Assembly: GCA_024278215.1 (NCBI GenBank)
Contig: JAJRTR010000182.1
Location: 36,846-100,845 of the forward strand
Source of the DNA: a bacterium
Lineage (GTDB): Bacteria > UBP15 > UBA6099 > JAJRTR01
Reading direction: 5' to 3'
DNA: 64,000 bases
Shown here: positions 53,613 through 60,113 of the stretch, in pieces
Layout: every line of letters starts with the position of its first letter
Numbering within the stretch: position 1 is the stretch's first letter
Made by a program: the position numbers and the translations under genes
The notes under the pieces: model-generated
Told to the model about the DNA's origin: nothing
Database searches by the model: none
Seen by the model: only the letters and a program-made list of their open reading frames with translations

Positions 53613-54458
53613 ATGGCATATTGTGAGAACTGCGGAAATCCGCTTGGAGACAACGCTCAATTCTGTGTTAAGTGTGGAACAAAAAGACACACCGGGGAGC
53701 CGGTCCCTCAACCGGGGCCAATTCAAAACATCGAGACATTGCCTGTATCGCCGCAAGCGCAACAACCGCCACCGGGCGGGACACAATATCCACAATACGA
53801 AAAAGGCCCGACGACGGCGCAGAGAGGCGGCTCAAAACTATCCCTGTCCTCGGTATGGGCATGGTTCCGGAAGCAGTCGAAGCCGGTACAGGCGGCGATT
53901 GTCGCGGGTATCGTAATACTCATTATTATCGGCGCGACAACGGAATCTCCCGATACTCCTACGGGTAGTAATCCCTCCGGGACTACTACAACGGAGCTAT
54001 CCCCGGAACAACGGCTCTCAAACGCCGAGGCGAAACTACAGGAGTACAAAGATTACAAAGCTACCGTACTCGCGGCGTTCGGAGACTCGGACGCTTACGC
54101 AAAACGGCTCTACGACCAACTACAGGCGGGCGACATGTATAAGGCGTACGAGACCGCCGATAAGGGATATTGGGTAAACTTCGAGTTGGCGACGGAGAAA
54201 TTACCAAAAATCAAACCTCCAAAGGAAATGAAATTGGCTCACGATAAATACGGGGAGGCCGCGCTATTCAGGCAAAACGCTATGAGGGCGTTTGTAAAAG
54301 CCGTAGACGCGAACGGCAAAACTAAACTCATGAAACAATACAAAGATAATGTCGAGTTCGCGTTTTCAGCATTGACCTCGGCGACAGCGGAAATGACTAC
54401 CGTAATCGTCGAACAAGAGAAAAAAGTCGAGGAGCTTAAAATCTCGACAACCGAGTAA
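53613..54458 (+). CDS. Zinc-ribbon membrane protein with an extracellular helical domain
   Basis: The 281-residue protein starts with a zinc ribbon (MAYCENCGNPLGDNAQFCVK; Cys 4, 7, 18, 21). A Pro/Gln-rich linker, one transmembrane helix (AAIVAGIVILIIIGATT, about 94-110) and a helical outer domain (130-281, charged, coiled-coil-like) follow. The ribosome site is TAGGAGGTC. The first 24 residues match the next gene's product almost exactly, marking a duplicated sensor-like module. The role is unknown. Confidence 0.72.
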   Translation: MAYCENCGNPLGDNAQFCVKCGTKRHTGEPVPQPGPIQNIETLPVSPQAQQPPPGGTQYPQYEKGPTTAQRGGSKLSLSSVWAWFRKQSKPVQAAIVAGIVILIIIGATTESPDTPTGSNPSGTTTTELSPEQRLSNAEAKLQEYKDYKATVLAAFGDSDAYAKRLYDQLQAGDMYKAYETADKGYWVNFELATEKLPKIKPPKEMKLAHDKYGEAALFRQNAMRAFVKAVDANGKTKLMKQYKDNVEFAFSALTSATAEMTTVIVEQEKKVEELKISTTE

Positions 54459-54476
54459 AGGCGAGAGGAGGTTAAA

Positions 54477-54893
54477 ATGGCATATTGCGAGAGTTGCGGA
54501 AACGAGCTACGAGAGGGTATCAAATTTTGCGGTAAATGTGGAACAAAGGTCGGGGACGGGACACCTGCGACCGCACCCCCGGCGACCGCGCCTCCTCTCC
54601 GGGAAAGTCCTCCGAGACTACAACCGACCAGAGGACCGTCAATAGGAGACGGCGGTAAGGTTTACAAAGAAATACGATATACGTGTCAGTCTTGCGGGAA
54701 CCAGTGGCACAGCTTACCGAGAGAGGAGAGCCTCGGAACAAAATGCGCGACGGCGGCGGTATGTCCCTGTTGCATAGGAGGCCCGCTTACTCACTTTTTC
54801 AAGGGTAAGGGCGGTGTCCCGCTTGAGCACTCCATGTGTAAGAAATGTCGTTCTCGGAATATCACGCGAGAAGAAATCGAGCACGTAAGGTAG
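54477..54893 (+). CDS. Multi zinc-ribbon protein, paralogue of its neighbour
   Basis: The 138-residue protein begins with the same zinc ribbon as the gene before it (MAYCESCGNELREGIKFCGK). After a Pro/Thr linker come three more cysteine pairs: YTCQSCGNQW, AAVCPCC and MCKKCRSRN. Such stacks bind zinc and often nucleic acids or proteins. It has no transmembrane helix. It starts 18 bases after the membrane paralogue with GCGAGAGGAGG upstream, and ends ten bases before the YidD gene. Confidence 0.72.
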   Translation: MAYCESCGNELREGIKFCGKCGTKVGDGTPATAPPATAPPLRESPPRLQPTRGPSIGDGGKVYKEIRYTCQSCGNQWHSLPREESLGTKCATAAVCPCCIGGPLTHFFKGKGGVPLEHSMCKKCRSRNITREEIEHVR

Positions 54894-54903
54894 GAGGCGG
54901 GCA

Positions 54904-55116
54904 ATGGCGGCAAAGGCACTCATACGGCTTATACAATGGTATCAACGGCAGGTATCACCCCGGCTCAATACCCGTTGTCGATTTCAGCCCTCGTGTTCTC
55001 AATACGCGATTTTAGCGATAGAGAAATATGGAGGCATAGTCGACATCGGGAAAACGGCGTGGCGGCTCTGTCGATGCAATCCGTTTAATCAAGGGTCGTG
55101 TATAAACTTTCCTTAA
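54904..55116 (+). CDS. yidD: YidD-like membrane protein insertion factor
   Basis: The 70-residue protein matches YidD: LIRLIQWYQRQVSPRL, then CRFQPSCSQYAILAIEKYG and WRLCRCNPF. The usual end (GGxDPVP) is changed to NQGSCINFP. Chromosomal yidD lies with rpmH, rnpA and yidC and helps insert membrane proteins; this copy sits on an island behind two zinc-ribbon genes. It may serve the membrane protein encoded two genes upstream. Confidence 0.85.
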   Translation: MAAKALIRLIQWYQRQVSPRLNTRCRFQPSCSQYAILAIEKYGGIVDIGKTAWRLCRCNPFNQGSCINFP

Positions 55117-55339
55117 ACGTAATCACAAAACTACGACAATACGCCTCCGGGAAAGTATGGAGGACTCTCACAAAAGCAAGATATTTTTATTTGCATCGAA
55201 AAAAATCGAGGTCGACGGCGTAGAATTATATGAGAGGGAAAAATCGGGAGGAAAGGAAAGCAAGCATAATAAAACCTCTACGATACGGTCGATGGTACTA
55301 CCCTTTCGGACAAAGGACTTTTGAACGGGAGGAGCCGAA

Positions 55340-55522
55340 ATGCTAAAGGAAAAGTTATTGACGGTAAAAGAAGCGGCCCGGTATTTAGACGTAAGCAAGG
55401 ATTTCATTTACCGACGAGTTCAATATGAAACCGACGTGGTGAAAGTCGGTAGAGGAATCCGGTTTACGCTAAGGGCTTTGGAAAAGTGGGTTGCGAACAA
55501 CACGGTAGCGGGGAGCGTTTAA
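55340..55522 (+). CDS. Excisionase-type HTH protein of island 1
   Basis: The 60-residue protein consists of one HTH_17 unit: LLTVKEAARYLDVSKDFIYR, then a wing (VVKVGRGIRFTLRALEKWVA). GGGAGGAGC precedes ATG 55340. It sits 37 bases before the integrase gene. Proteins of this type bend attachment-site DNA and direct the integrase towards excision; it may also regulate the integrase. Confidence 0.85.
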   Translation: MLKEKLLTVKEAARYLDVSKDFIYRRVQYETDVVKVGRGIRFTLRALEKWVANNTVAGSV

Positions 55523-55559
55523 TCGCGCTTCCCAACCCGTGAGGAAAGGGGGTGATAAC

Positions 55560-56762
55560 TTGTTTATACCGAAAGGGAAAAGGTATTGGTACTTCAATGT
55601 CTATGACGACATGGGGAAACAGCGGAAATTTTCCACGCGGGTTGAACCGTCCAAACCGGGGGTTAAGTGGAGCGAGGAGAAAAAGGGCATAGTGAAAAAG
55701 GCGGAGGCGGCGAGAAGCCGGATACTTGCGGAAAAGGGTTACGGGACTCCCCGGTTTTCACAGGAACGGAAAGCCGTATCTTTCGAGGTCTTGTTCAACG
55801 AGTATTACGAACGCCACTCCAGGGTACACAAAAAGAGCCACCGGCACGACCTGTACAAAGGACGACATTTATTGGAGGCGTTCGCGGGCGTCCGGGTCGA
55901 TAAGATAACGCCCCTCGCGATTGAGCGATACAAGGCGAAACGACGGAAGGTAAGCGGCCCGGCGACGATAAACCGGGAACTCGCGCTCATCAAGCACATC
56001 TATACAAAGGGTATCGAGTGGGGGTACTGCCGGGAGAACCCGGCCAAGGGGGTAAAGCTATGCAAGGAGCCTCCATCCCGAAATATTACTCTCACAGACG
56101 ACGAGCGTATGAGGCTCATAGAGAGTTGCGACCACCGAATCAGGCCCATTGTCCTTGTCGCTCTCCATACGGGCATGAGGCAAGGCGAGATTATGGGTAT
56201 GCGTTGGGAGAACGTGCGGTTCAAAGGAGTTCCGTGTCCGCACATTTTACTCCCCGTTACAAAATCGGGTAAGCCCCGTGAAATTCCCATGAACCATATC
56301 GTTTATCAGGTCCTGTACGAGCAGCCGCGCAACGGCGAGAGGGTATTTAATCGGAGTTTCCCGCGCTACTCTTGGGAAAAGGCCGTACAGGAGTCGAGAC
56401 TCAATGGGCTCCGGTTCCATGACCTCCGGCACGAGTTCGGGACGAGACTTGTGAACAATGTTCCACTACCTCGTATCAAAGAGCTCCTCGGTCACTCGAC
56501 AATCCAGATGACCATGAGCTACCTTCATACGACCTCTTTGGAGTTAAAAGAGGCGGTTGATTACTCGTGTGAGAACTCGCCGGAGTGGCGGAATTGGCAG
56601 ACGCAGAGGGACGACATTGGTGCCCCTTTAGTGCCCCCAATCAATTCGGTTCATGTCTTCGCAGGCGGCACGAAAAACAAAAAAGCCCGCAAAAGCGGGC
56701 CGTTCACGATGCCGGAGACCGGGCTCGAACCGGTACGAGGGATAGCCCTCACGGGATTTTAA
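55560..56762 (+). CDS. int: Tyrosine recombinase (integrase) of island 1
   Basis: The 400-residue protein has an arm-binding N-terminus, a SAM-like core-binding domain (about 70-160) and the catalytic domain with Arg207 (HTGMRQGEI), Lys235, His287 and Arg290 (FHDLRHEFG), His312 (LGHST) and Tyr321. TTG 55560 has GGGGG at a good distance and is preferred to GTG 55539. The frame continues past the catalytic domain through a tRNA-Leu-like sequence (SPEWRNWQTQR) and attR; its stop codon lies in the anticodon region of tRNA-Leu on the opposite strand. It integrates the island into tRNA-Leu. Confidence 0.92.
   Translation: MFIPKGKRYWYFNVYDDMGKQRKFSTRVEPSKPGVKWSEEKKGIVKKAEAARSRILAEKGYGTPRFSQERKAVSFEVLFNEYYERHSRVHKKSHRHDLYKGRHLLEAFAGVRVDKITPLAIERYKAKRRKVSGPATINRELALIKHIYTKGIEWGYCRENPAKGVKLCKEPPSRNITLTDDERMRLIESCDHRIRPIVLVALHTGMRQGEIMGMRWENVRFKGVPCPHILLPVTKSGKPREIPMNHIVYQVLYEQPRNGERVFNRSFPRYSWEKAVQESRLNGLRFHDLRHEFGTRLVNNVPLPRIKELLGHSTIQMTMSYLHTTSLELKEAVDYSCENSPEWRNWQTQRDDIGAPLVPPINSVHVFAGGTKNKKARKSGPFTMPETGLEPVRGIALTGF
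56579..56604 (+). pseudogene. Inverted copy of the tRNA-Leu 5' half
   Basis: Reads GCCGGAGTGGCGGAATTGGC and onward, 25 of 26 bases identical to the 5' half of tRNA-Leu at 56770-56795 but on the plus strand. It forms part of the integrase coding end. Confidence 0.8.
56618..56638. promoter_or_regulatory. Putative integrase arm-binding sites, right
   Basis: TGGTGCCCCT and TTTAGTGCCCCC overlap by one base. The same pair lies at 42189-42210. Confidence 0.5.
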
Positions 56763-56764
56763 GT
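56628..56764. repeat. Right attachment repeat (attR) of island 1
   Basis: Matches 41923-42060, with the inner 99 bases (56666-56764) identical. It contains the tRNA terminator and the tRNA-Leu 3' half. Confidence 0.9.
56673..56700 (-). terminator. Terminator of tRNA-Leu
   Basis: Read on the minus strand: GCCCGC-TTTT-GCGGGC followed by TTTTTTGTTTTT. The same hairpin is duplicated at attL (about 41969-41996). Confidence 0.88.
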
Positions 56765-56795
56765 CCCGGGCGTCTACCAATTCCGCCACTCCGGC
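56710..56795 (-). tRNA. tRNA-Leu (anticodon UAA)
   Basis: 86 bases with acceptor GCCGGAG/CTCCGGC, D arm GCGGAATTGGTAGACGC, anticodon stem CGGGA/TCCCG around CTTAAAA, a long class II variable arm (GAGGG..CCCTC) and T arm CCGGTTCGAGCCCGG. The CCA end is not encoded. It is the integration target of island 1 and is restored intact at this end. Confidence 0.96.
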
Positions 56796-57129
56796 TTTTT
56801 AAAAATATCCTTTTGTTTAAGCCAATATTTGCTAACTTTACAATTGGTTTGCAGTAATCTATTTTGTGTTTCGCACAAATTCACCCTATTTATCTTAGCT
56901 TATGTGCGCTGAATTGAGAACAGATCGGTGAGATTTTCCAAATATTTGTTTGATGTGTTTTCTCCACGTCTTTATCGCGCATATTTCACCAATGCAGGCT
57001 AACCCGGCATAGCAGTAACCGAACAGGGTTTCAGTTGCGCCGGGTTAGGGAGGATCCGCTTAAAGACGGAAAGATGTATACAGAATTCTTGACAACAGCA
57101 ACCCTTCCCCCTATTATTCAATAGCACGA
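56796..57129. other. Spacer between the two tRNA genes
   Basis: It holds a half-palindrome of the short family (GCATATTTCACCAATGC, about 56979-56995) and the inverted repeat at 56999-57048. Otherwise AT-rich, with no gene. This is the strip of chromosome between the two islands. Confidence 0.5.
56999..57048. repeat. Hairpin repeat CTAACCCGGC/GCCGGGTTAG
   Basis: A 10-bp perfect inverted repeat; its left part (TAACCCGGCATAGC) recurs near 6700. Confidence 0.6.
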
Positions 57130-57202
57130 GGGGACTTAGCTCAGCTGGGAGAGCGCCGCCCTTGCACGGCGGAGGTCGAGGGTTCGAGCCCCTTAGTCTC
57201 CA
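57130..57202 (+). tRNA. tRNA-Ala (anticodon UGC)
   Basis: 73 bases: acceptor GGGGACT/AGTCTCC, D arm GCTCAGCTGGGAGAGC, anticodon arm CCGCCCTTGCACGGCGG and T arm GAGGGTTCGAGCCCC with a G-C-closed stem. CCA is not encoded. An integrase gene lies just beyond its 3' end, so it is the likely attachment site of island 2. Confidence 0.95.
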
Positions 57203-57236
57203 TAACCAAGAAACACTGATAACTACAGGCTTTTTT

Positions 57237-57260
57237 GCCCCGTGGAGGGGCTTCCTTTTT
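57237..57260 (+). terminator. Terminator of tRNA-Ala
   Basis: Stem GCCCC/GGGGC with loop GTGGA, followed by TTCCTTTTT. Confidence 0.7.
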
Positions 57261-57285
57261 GCCCTGTACCGGGCAGAAGTTAGCC

Positions 57286-57299
57286 AAGGTTAGACAAAT
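57286..57299. promoter_or_regulatory. Putative arm-binding site of integrase 2, copy 1
   Basis: AAGGTTAGACAAAT; related words at 58383-58397 (AAGGGTTAGTCAAAT) and 60655-60671 (AAGGGGGTTAGGCAAAT). All are in the same orientation. Confidence 0.45.
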
Positions 57300-57309
57300 C
57301 TTCACGTTT

Positions 57310-58308
57310 TCACTCCAGGAACGCCGCAATCTTCTTGTCACGTTTGTCACTCACGTGTGCGTAGATCATCGTGGTCATCGGGCTACTGTGACACAGGTAG
57401 TACTGCACGTCGTACAGGGTCGCATCTTTCTCAATCATCTCAGTTGCGCAGCGATGACGCAACGCGTGGAACCGCCTGTCGGGGAGTCCGAGTTCTTCAT
57501 CGACTTTATCCCGGACGCGCCGCCATGCAGCACGCGGGAAGTACGGGAACGGCTTGTCCTTGTTCTCGGACCTCAACTGGAACAGCAACTGGAAAACTGA
57601 CTGCGGAGGCTTGCGGTAGTGTTCTTCAAGTCCGCCTTTCTTCTTACTAATCCAATACTTGATGGTTTGTTTCCCGAAGTCAACATCCTTCCACTCGACT
57701 CTCAGAATCTCTTTCAGGCGTCGCCCCGTCTTCAGAGCGAAGAATACAATCGAGTACAGGTATGAGCTTTCTTTCCTGGCCTCTTTAAGGATAGCATCTG
57801 TATGCTCAGCGGTGAGAAACTGCTTTACCGGGCGAGACGGATACGCCTTTGTCTTTGCCACTGGGTTCTTGGTGCAATACTCCCACTCGATGGCCCTGTT
57901 GAAGATTGCGCTTAGAACGTTGCGATACCTGTTCCAGGTGGTACCCTGGCGTGTCTTTACAACTTTGTTGTGGAACCTGCGGATGTCCAGGGGAGATATG
58001 TCATCCATCATCTTCCCGGAGAACTCCCTCTCGATCAGGTTCATTCGAGACTTGTCGATGGTGTAGTTCTCTTTGTACAGAGCAAAGACTTCATCAAACG
58101 ACCGCGCCGGCAGTCGCTGTATGTCCAGGTCTTCGTCCGAGACCCGTTTCAGAATGACTCTTTCGGCTTCTACTTTTATCGACTTCATCTCATTGTTCCA
58201 CTTAATGCCTTTCTTCGAGGCTCTGACGCCGCTGGACAGCGTACGTCGAGAACCTTCTGACAGCTTGATCTTGCAGGCCCATAGGCCTTTTACTTGCCAC
58301 CAATACAC
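57310..58308 (-). CDS. int: Tyrosine recombinase (integrase) of island 2
   Basis: The 332-residue protein has a core-binding domain (about 60-145) and the catalytic set Arg196 (TGRRLKEIL), the Lys in the KKKGG turn (about 222-224), His281 and Arg284 (FHALRHRC), His307 (CHSSP) and Tyr316. It differs strongly from the island 1 integrase. The start is not certain: GTG 58308 has AAGGAA at a suitable distance; GTG 58329 directly abuts GGGAGG. The longer frame to 58530 overlaps the HTH gene. Its position next to tRNA-Ala identifies the target. Confidence 0.88.
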   Translation of the reverse strand: MYWWQVKGLWACKIKLSEGSRRTLSSGVRASKKGIKWNNEMKSIKVEAERVILKRVSDEDLDIQRLPARSFDEVFALYKENYTIDKSRMNLIEREFSGKMMDDISPLDIRRFHNKVVKTRQGTTWNRYRNVLSAIFNRAIEWEYCTKNPVAKTKAYPSRPVKQFLTAEHTDAILKEARKESSYLYSIVFFALKTGRRLKEILRVEWKDVDFGKQTIKYWISKKKGGLEEHYRKPPQSVFQLLFQLRSENKDKPFPYFPRAAWRRVRDKVDEELGLPDRRFHALRHRCATEMIEKDATLYDVQYYLCHSSPMTTMIYAHVSDKRDKKIAAFLE

Positions 58309-58382
58309 TAAATCACTTCCTTTCGTCACCTCCCTTATACCGGAATGTACATTTATTATCTCCGGCAAAGGGTTGCTCTGGC

Positions 58383-58397
58383 AAGGGTTAGTCAAAT
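58383..58397. promoter_or_regulatory. Putative arm-binding site of integrase 2, copy 2
   Basis: AAGGGTTAGTCAAAT at the end of the HTH gene, upstream of the integrase start; see the copies at 57286 and 60655. Confidence 0.45.
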
Positions 58398-58717
58398 AAC
58401 CGTCCCGTACGTTTTGCCTTTTCGATAAGGGAATCCAGTTCTTCCTTGGGCACCAGAATCCTGCGTCCGTGCTTAATCGTCCGGACGTGCGCCCGCATAC
58501 GCGCATAGCCTTCAGTTGTACCAATGCCAAGATACGCGCAGGCCTCCTCCATGGACAGCATTCGCTTCTGCGCAGCCATGGAATGGAGAATCTCCGTGAG
58601 TAGTTCTTCGATTCTGAACAGGGATTCTAAAGCGGTCGCAGCATGGGGCTGCTGCTGGTTCTCAGTGGTCGATACAGCCGTAGATTCTTGTTGATCCGAA
58701 TGGGATGGTTGCTCCAT
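58388..58717 (-). CDS. Excisionase-like HTH protein of island 2
   Basis: The 109-residue protein has a Gln/Ser-rich N-terminus, a helix (ESLFRIEELLTEILHSMAAQ) and an HTH_17 unit (LSMEEACAYLGIGTTEGYAR with wing IKHGRRILVPKEELDSLI). GAGGAG precedes ATG 58717. It lies upstream of the integrase on the same strand. The role is probably directionality control of integrase 2 or regulation. Confidence 0.78.
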   Translation of the reverse strand: MEQPSHSDQQESTAVSTTENQQQPHAATALESLFRIEELLTEILHSMAAQKRMLSMEEACAYLGIGTTEGYARMRAHVRTIKHGRRILVPKEELDSLIEKAKRTGRLFD

Positions 58718-58755
58718 AGGACAACGCTCCTCTTGCGTTGGCGTCGTCCCAGGTG

Positions 58756-58859
58756 GCGTTCAATGTCGAACGCGCGTGGACGTCTACCTGTTTCTCGGCA
58801 CTGCGCTTTCAGGATTTGCCGTGCCGGTTAATATTGAACCGCCGTGGACTTAACGGCGG
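58756..58859 (-). ncRNA. Three consecutive stem-loops after the reverse transcriptase gene
   Basis: Hairpin 1: 58756-58773 (GCGTTC/GAACGC). Hairpin 2: 58796-58826 (CGGCAC/GTGCCG, 19-base loop). Hairpin 3: 58839-58859 (CCGCCGT/ACGGCGG), containing the stop codon of the reverse transcriptase. None has a T-tract on the minus strand. They could be the 3' part of a structured RNA used by the enzyme, or transcript-processing signals. Confidence 0.5.
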
Positions 58860-60088
58860 AATTTCTGCTCACTTATCATGGTACCGTGGCGTTGCTGGAA
58901 TTGCTGGTGACGTGTGTGCCACATGTCCAGCAGGCTCGGTAGTTTTACATGGCCGCACTTGACGGTGTTCCGGTCCCGCTTGCATAGTCCACGCATGACC
59001 TTCTTCCTGACCAGTACATCGAGGTCTTCGATCTGGTACGACACGTTGACGGCTCCAAAGTGACCGAGCCAGCCAGCGAAGATTTCACGTAGATCATCGC
59101 AGACCTCTTTCAGTTCACCGTGGGTATATTCGACCATCTTCTTAGTCACTTTTAAGTCCAGCTTTCCCACAGCCTTCTCCGATGCACGGACTCTGATCCA
59201 ATCATCTTTCAGCATGATGTCGTATCCAAGAAACACAAAGCTATCGGCAGCATGACGGAGGTGGGTCTTCGACTCCTTCTGCTCCAGCCCCACGTTTGCC
59301 AGAGATTGCGCTGAGAACTCACGCGCCAGGATTGCTTCTTGCTCTGTCATGCAAAAGACTATTATGTCGTCGGCATAGCGAATGAGTTTGAACCTGGCGG
59401 CGGTCATCTCACGGTCGTACCCGGTGAGATATATATTGCACATCAGAGGCGATAATGGTCCGCCTTGGTGCAACCCCGAAAGGTTTGGTTCCTCTGGAGT
59501 GGTATCAAGCGGGGATCGCATTATCCGGTGAATAAGTTCGATGACCCTGGGATCGTTCACAATGTCGATGGACATATCAAGAACGGGTTGGTGTGGAATA
59601 TTCGGAAAGCAGGCTGCAATGTCAGTTTCGAACACACACAAGTCGCCTTCCTTCAAGATGATGACGATCCTTTTCAGGGCCGTGAGTGGACCACGGTCTG
59701 GTCGAAACCCATGGCTGCAATCTTCGAAAGTTGGCTTGAACATCGGTTCGATCACCTGCCGGATTGCCGTTCCAACCACGCGGTCGTAAACAGTCGGTAT
59801 TCCCAGGATGCGACAACCATCTCGTTTCATGGCCTCGTGGATGGAAATCCTCACTGGCAGGCCAGTCACCTTGTCGAGAGGGACTTGTCTCACCGGGTCA
59901 GACCAGTACGACATCGCGAGTAGCTCTCGTTGGATTTGTGCGGCATAATGATCGTACCGCTGTACAAACTTGGCTGCTGTCACACCATCGACACCTGCAC
60001 CCTGGTTCTCATCACGTGCCCGCTTACGGACATGACAGAATGCACGACGGATGTTTTCCTTGCTGGCTATCTGTTCGAGTAAGCTCAT
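58850..60088 (-). CDS. Group II-intron-like reverse transcriptase without an endonuclease domain
   Basis: The 412-residue protein has all RT blocks: GAGVDGVTAAKF (RT0/1), GCRILGIPTVYDRVVGTAIR (RT2), FETDIAACFPNIPH (RT3, Asp156), HQGGPLSPLMCNIYL (RT4), RYADDIIVF (RT5, YADD 238-241) and SFVFLGYDI (RT7). A thumb/maturase-like part follows (AGWLGHFGAVN...). No HNH endonuclease is present. QGxPLSP places it with group II-type rather than diversity-generating enzymes. The start is probably ATG 60088. It could be a domesticated enzyme; association with the flanking structured DNA is an open question. Confidence 0.85.
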   Translation of the reverse strand: MSLLEQIASKENIRRAFCHVRKRARDENQGAGVDGVTAAKFVQRYDHYAAQIQRELLAMSYWSDPVRQVPLDKVTGLPVRISIHEAMKRDGCRILGIPTVYDRVVGTAIRQVIEPMFKPTFEDCSHGFRPDRGPLTALKRIVIILKEGDLCVFETDIAACFPNIPHQPVLDMSIDIVNDPRVIELIHRIMRSPLDTTPEEPNLSGLHQGGPLSPLMCNIYLTGYDREMTAARFKLIRYADDIIVFCMTEQEAILAREFSAQSLANVGLEQKESKTHLRHAADSFVFLGYDIMLKDDWIRVRASEKAVGKLDLKVTKKMVEYTHGELKEVCDDLREIFAGWLGHFGAVNVSYQIEDLDVLVRKKVMRGLCKRDRNTVKCGHVKLPSLLDMWHTRHQQFQQRHGTMISEQKFRR

Positions 60089-60097
60089 AAGAAAGAA

Positions 60098-60113
60098 GGT
60101 GGCGACAGCCACC
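60098..60113 (-). promoter_or_regulatory. Attenuator-like hairpin just before the reverse transcriptase start
   Basis: On the minus strand, GGTGGC-TGTC-GCCACC is followed by TTCTTTCTT and then the ATG at 60088. It resembles a terminator placed in the leader and could limit expression; it may also hide the ribosome site. Confidence 0.5.

Larger units (their letters stand above)
41961..56795. mobile_element. Integrative genomic island 1 in tRNA-Leu(UAA)
   Basis: About 14.8 kb bounded by a perfect 99-bp direct repeat (41962-42060 and 56666-56764). The repeat covers the 3' half of tRNA-Leu and the tRNA terminator. The intact tRNA lies at the right end. The excisionase and integrase genes are next to the right attachment site, and cargo genes show a GC-rich codon style (CGG, GAG, ACG) unlike the chromosome. 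Cargo is dominated by defence-type genes. No conjugation genes are visible, so it may be mobilised by another element. Confidence 0.88.

Noticed and set aside
54904..55116. Chromosomal rpmH-rnpA-yidD locus
   Set aside because: Neither rpmH, rnpA nor yidC is next to it; the gene is clearly inside island 1.
58718..58850. Domain V/VI of a group II intron after the reverse transcriptase
   Set aside because: The stem-loops there do not match the GAGC...GAAA...GUUC pattern by eye; a covariance model is needed to settle it.
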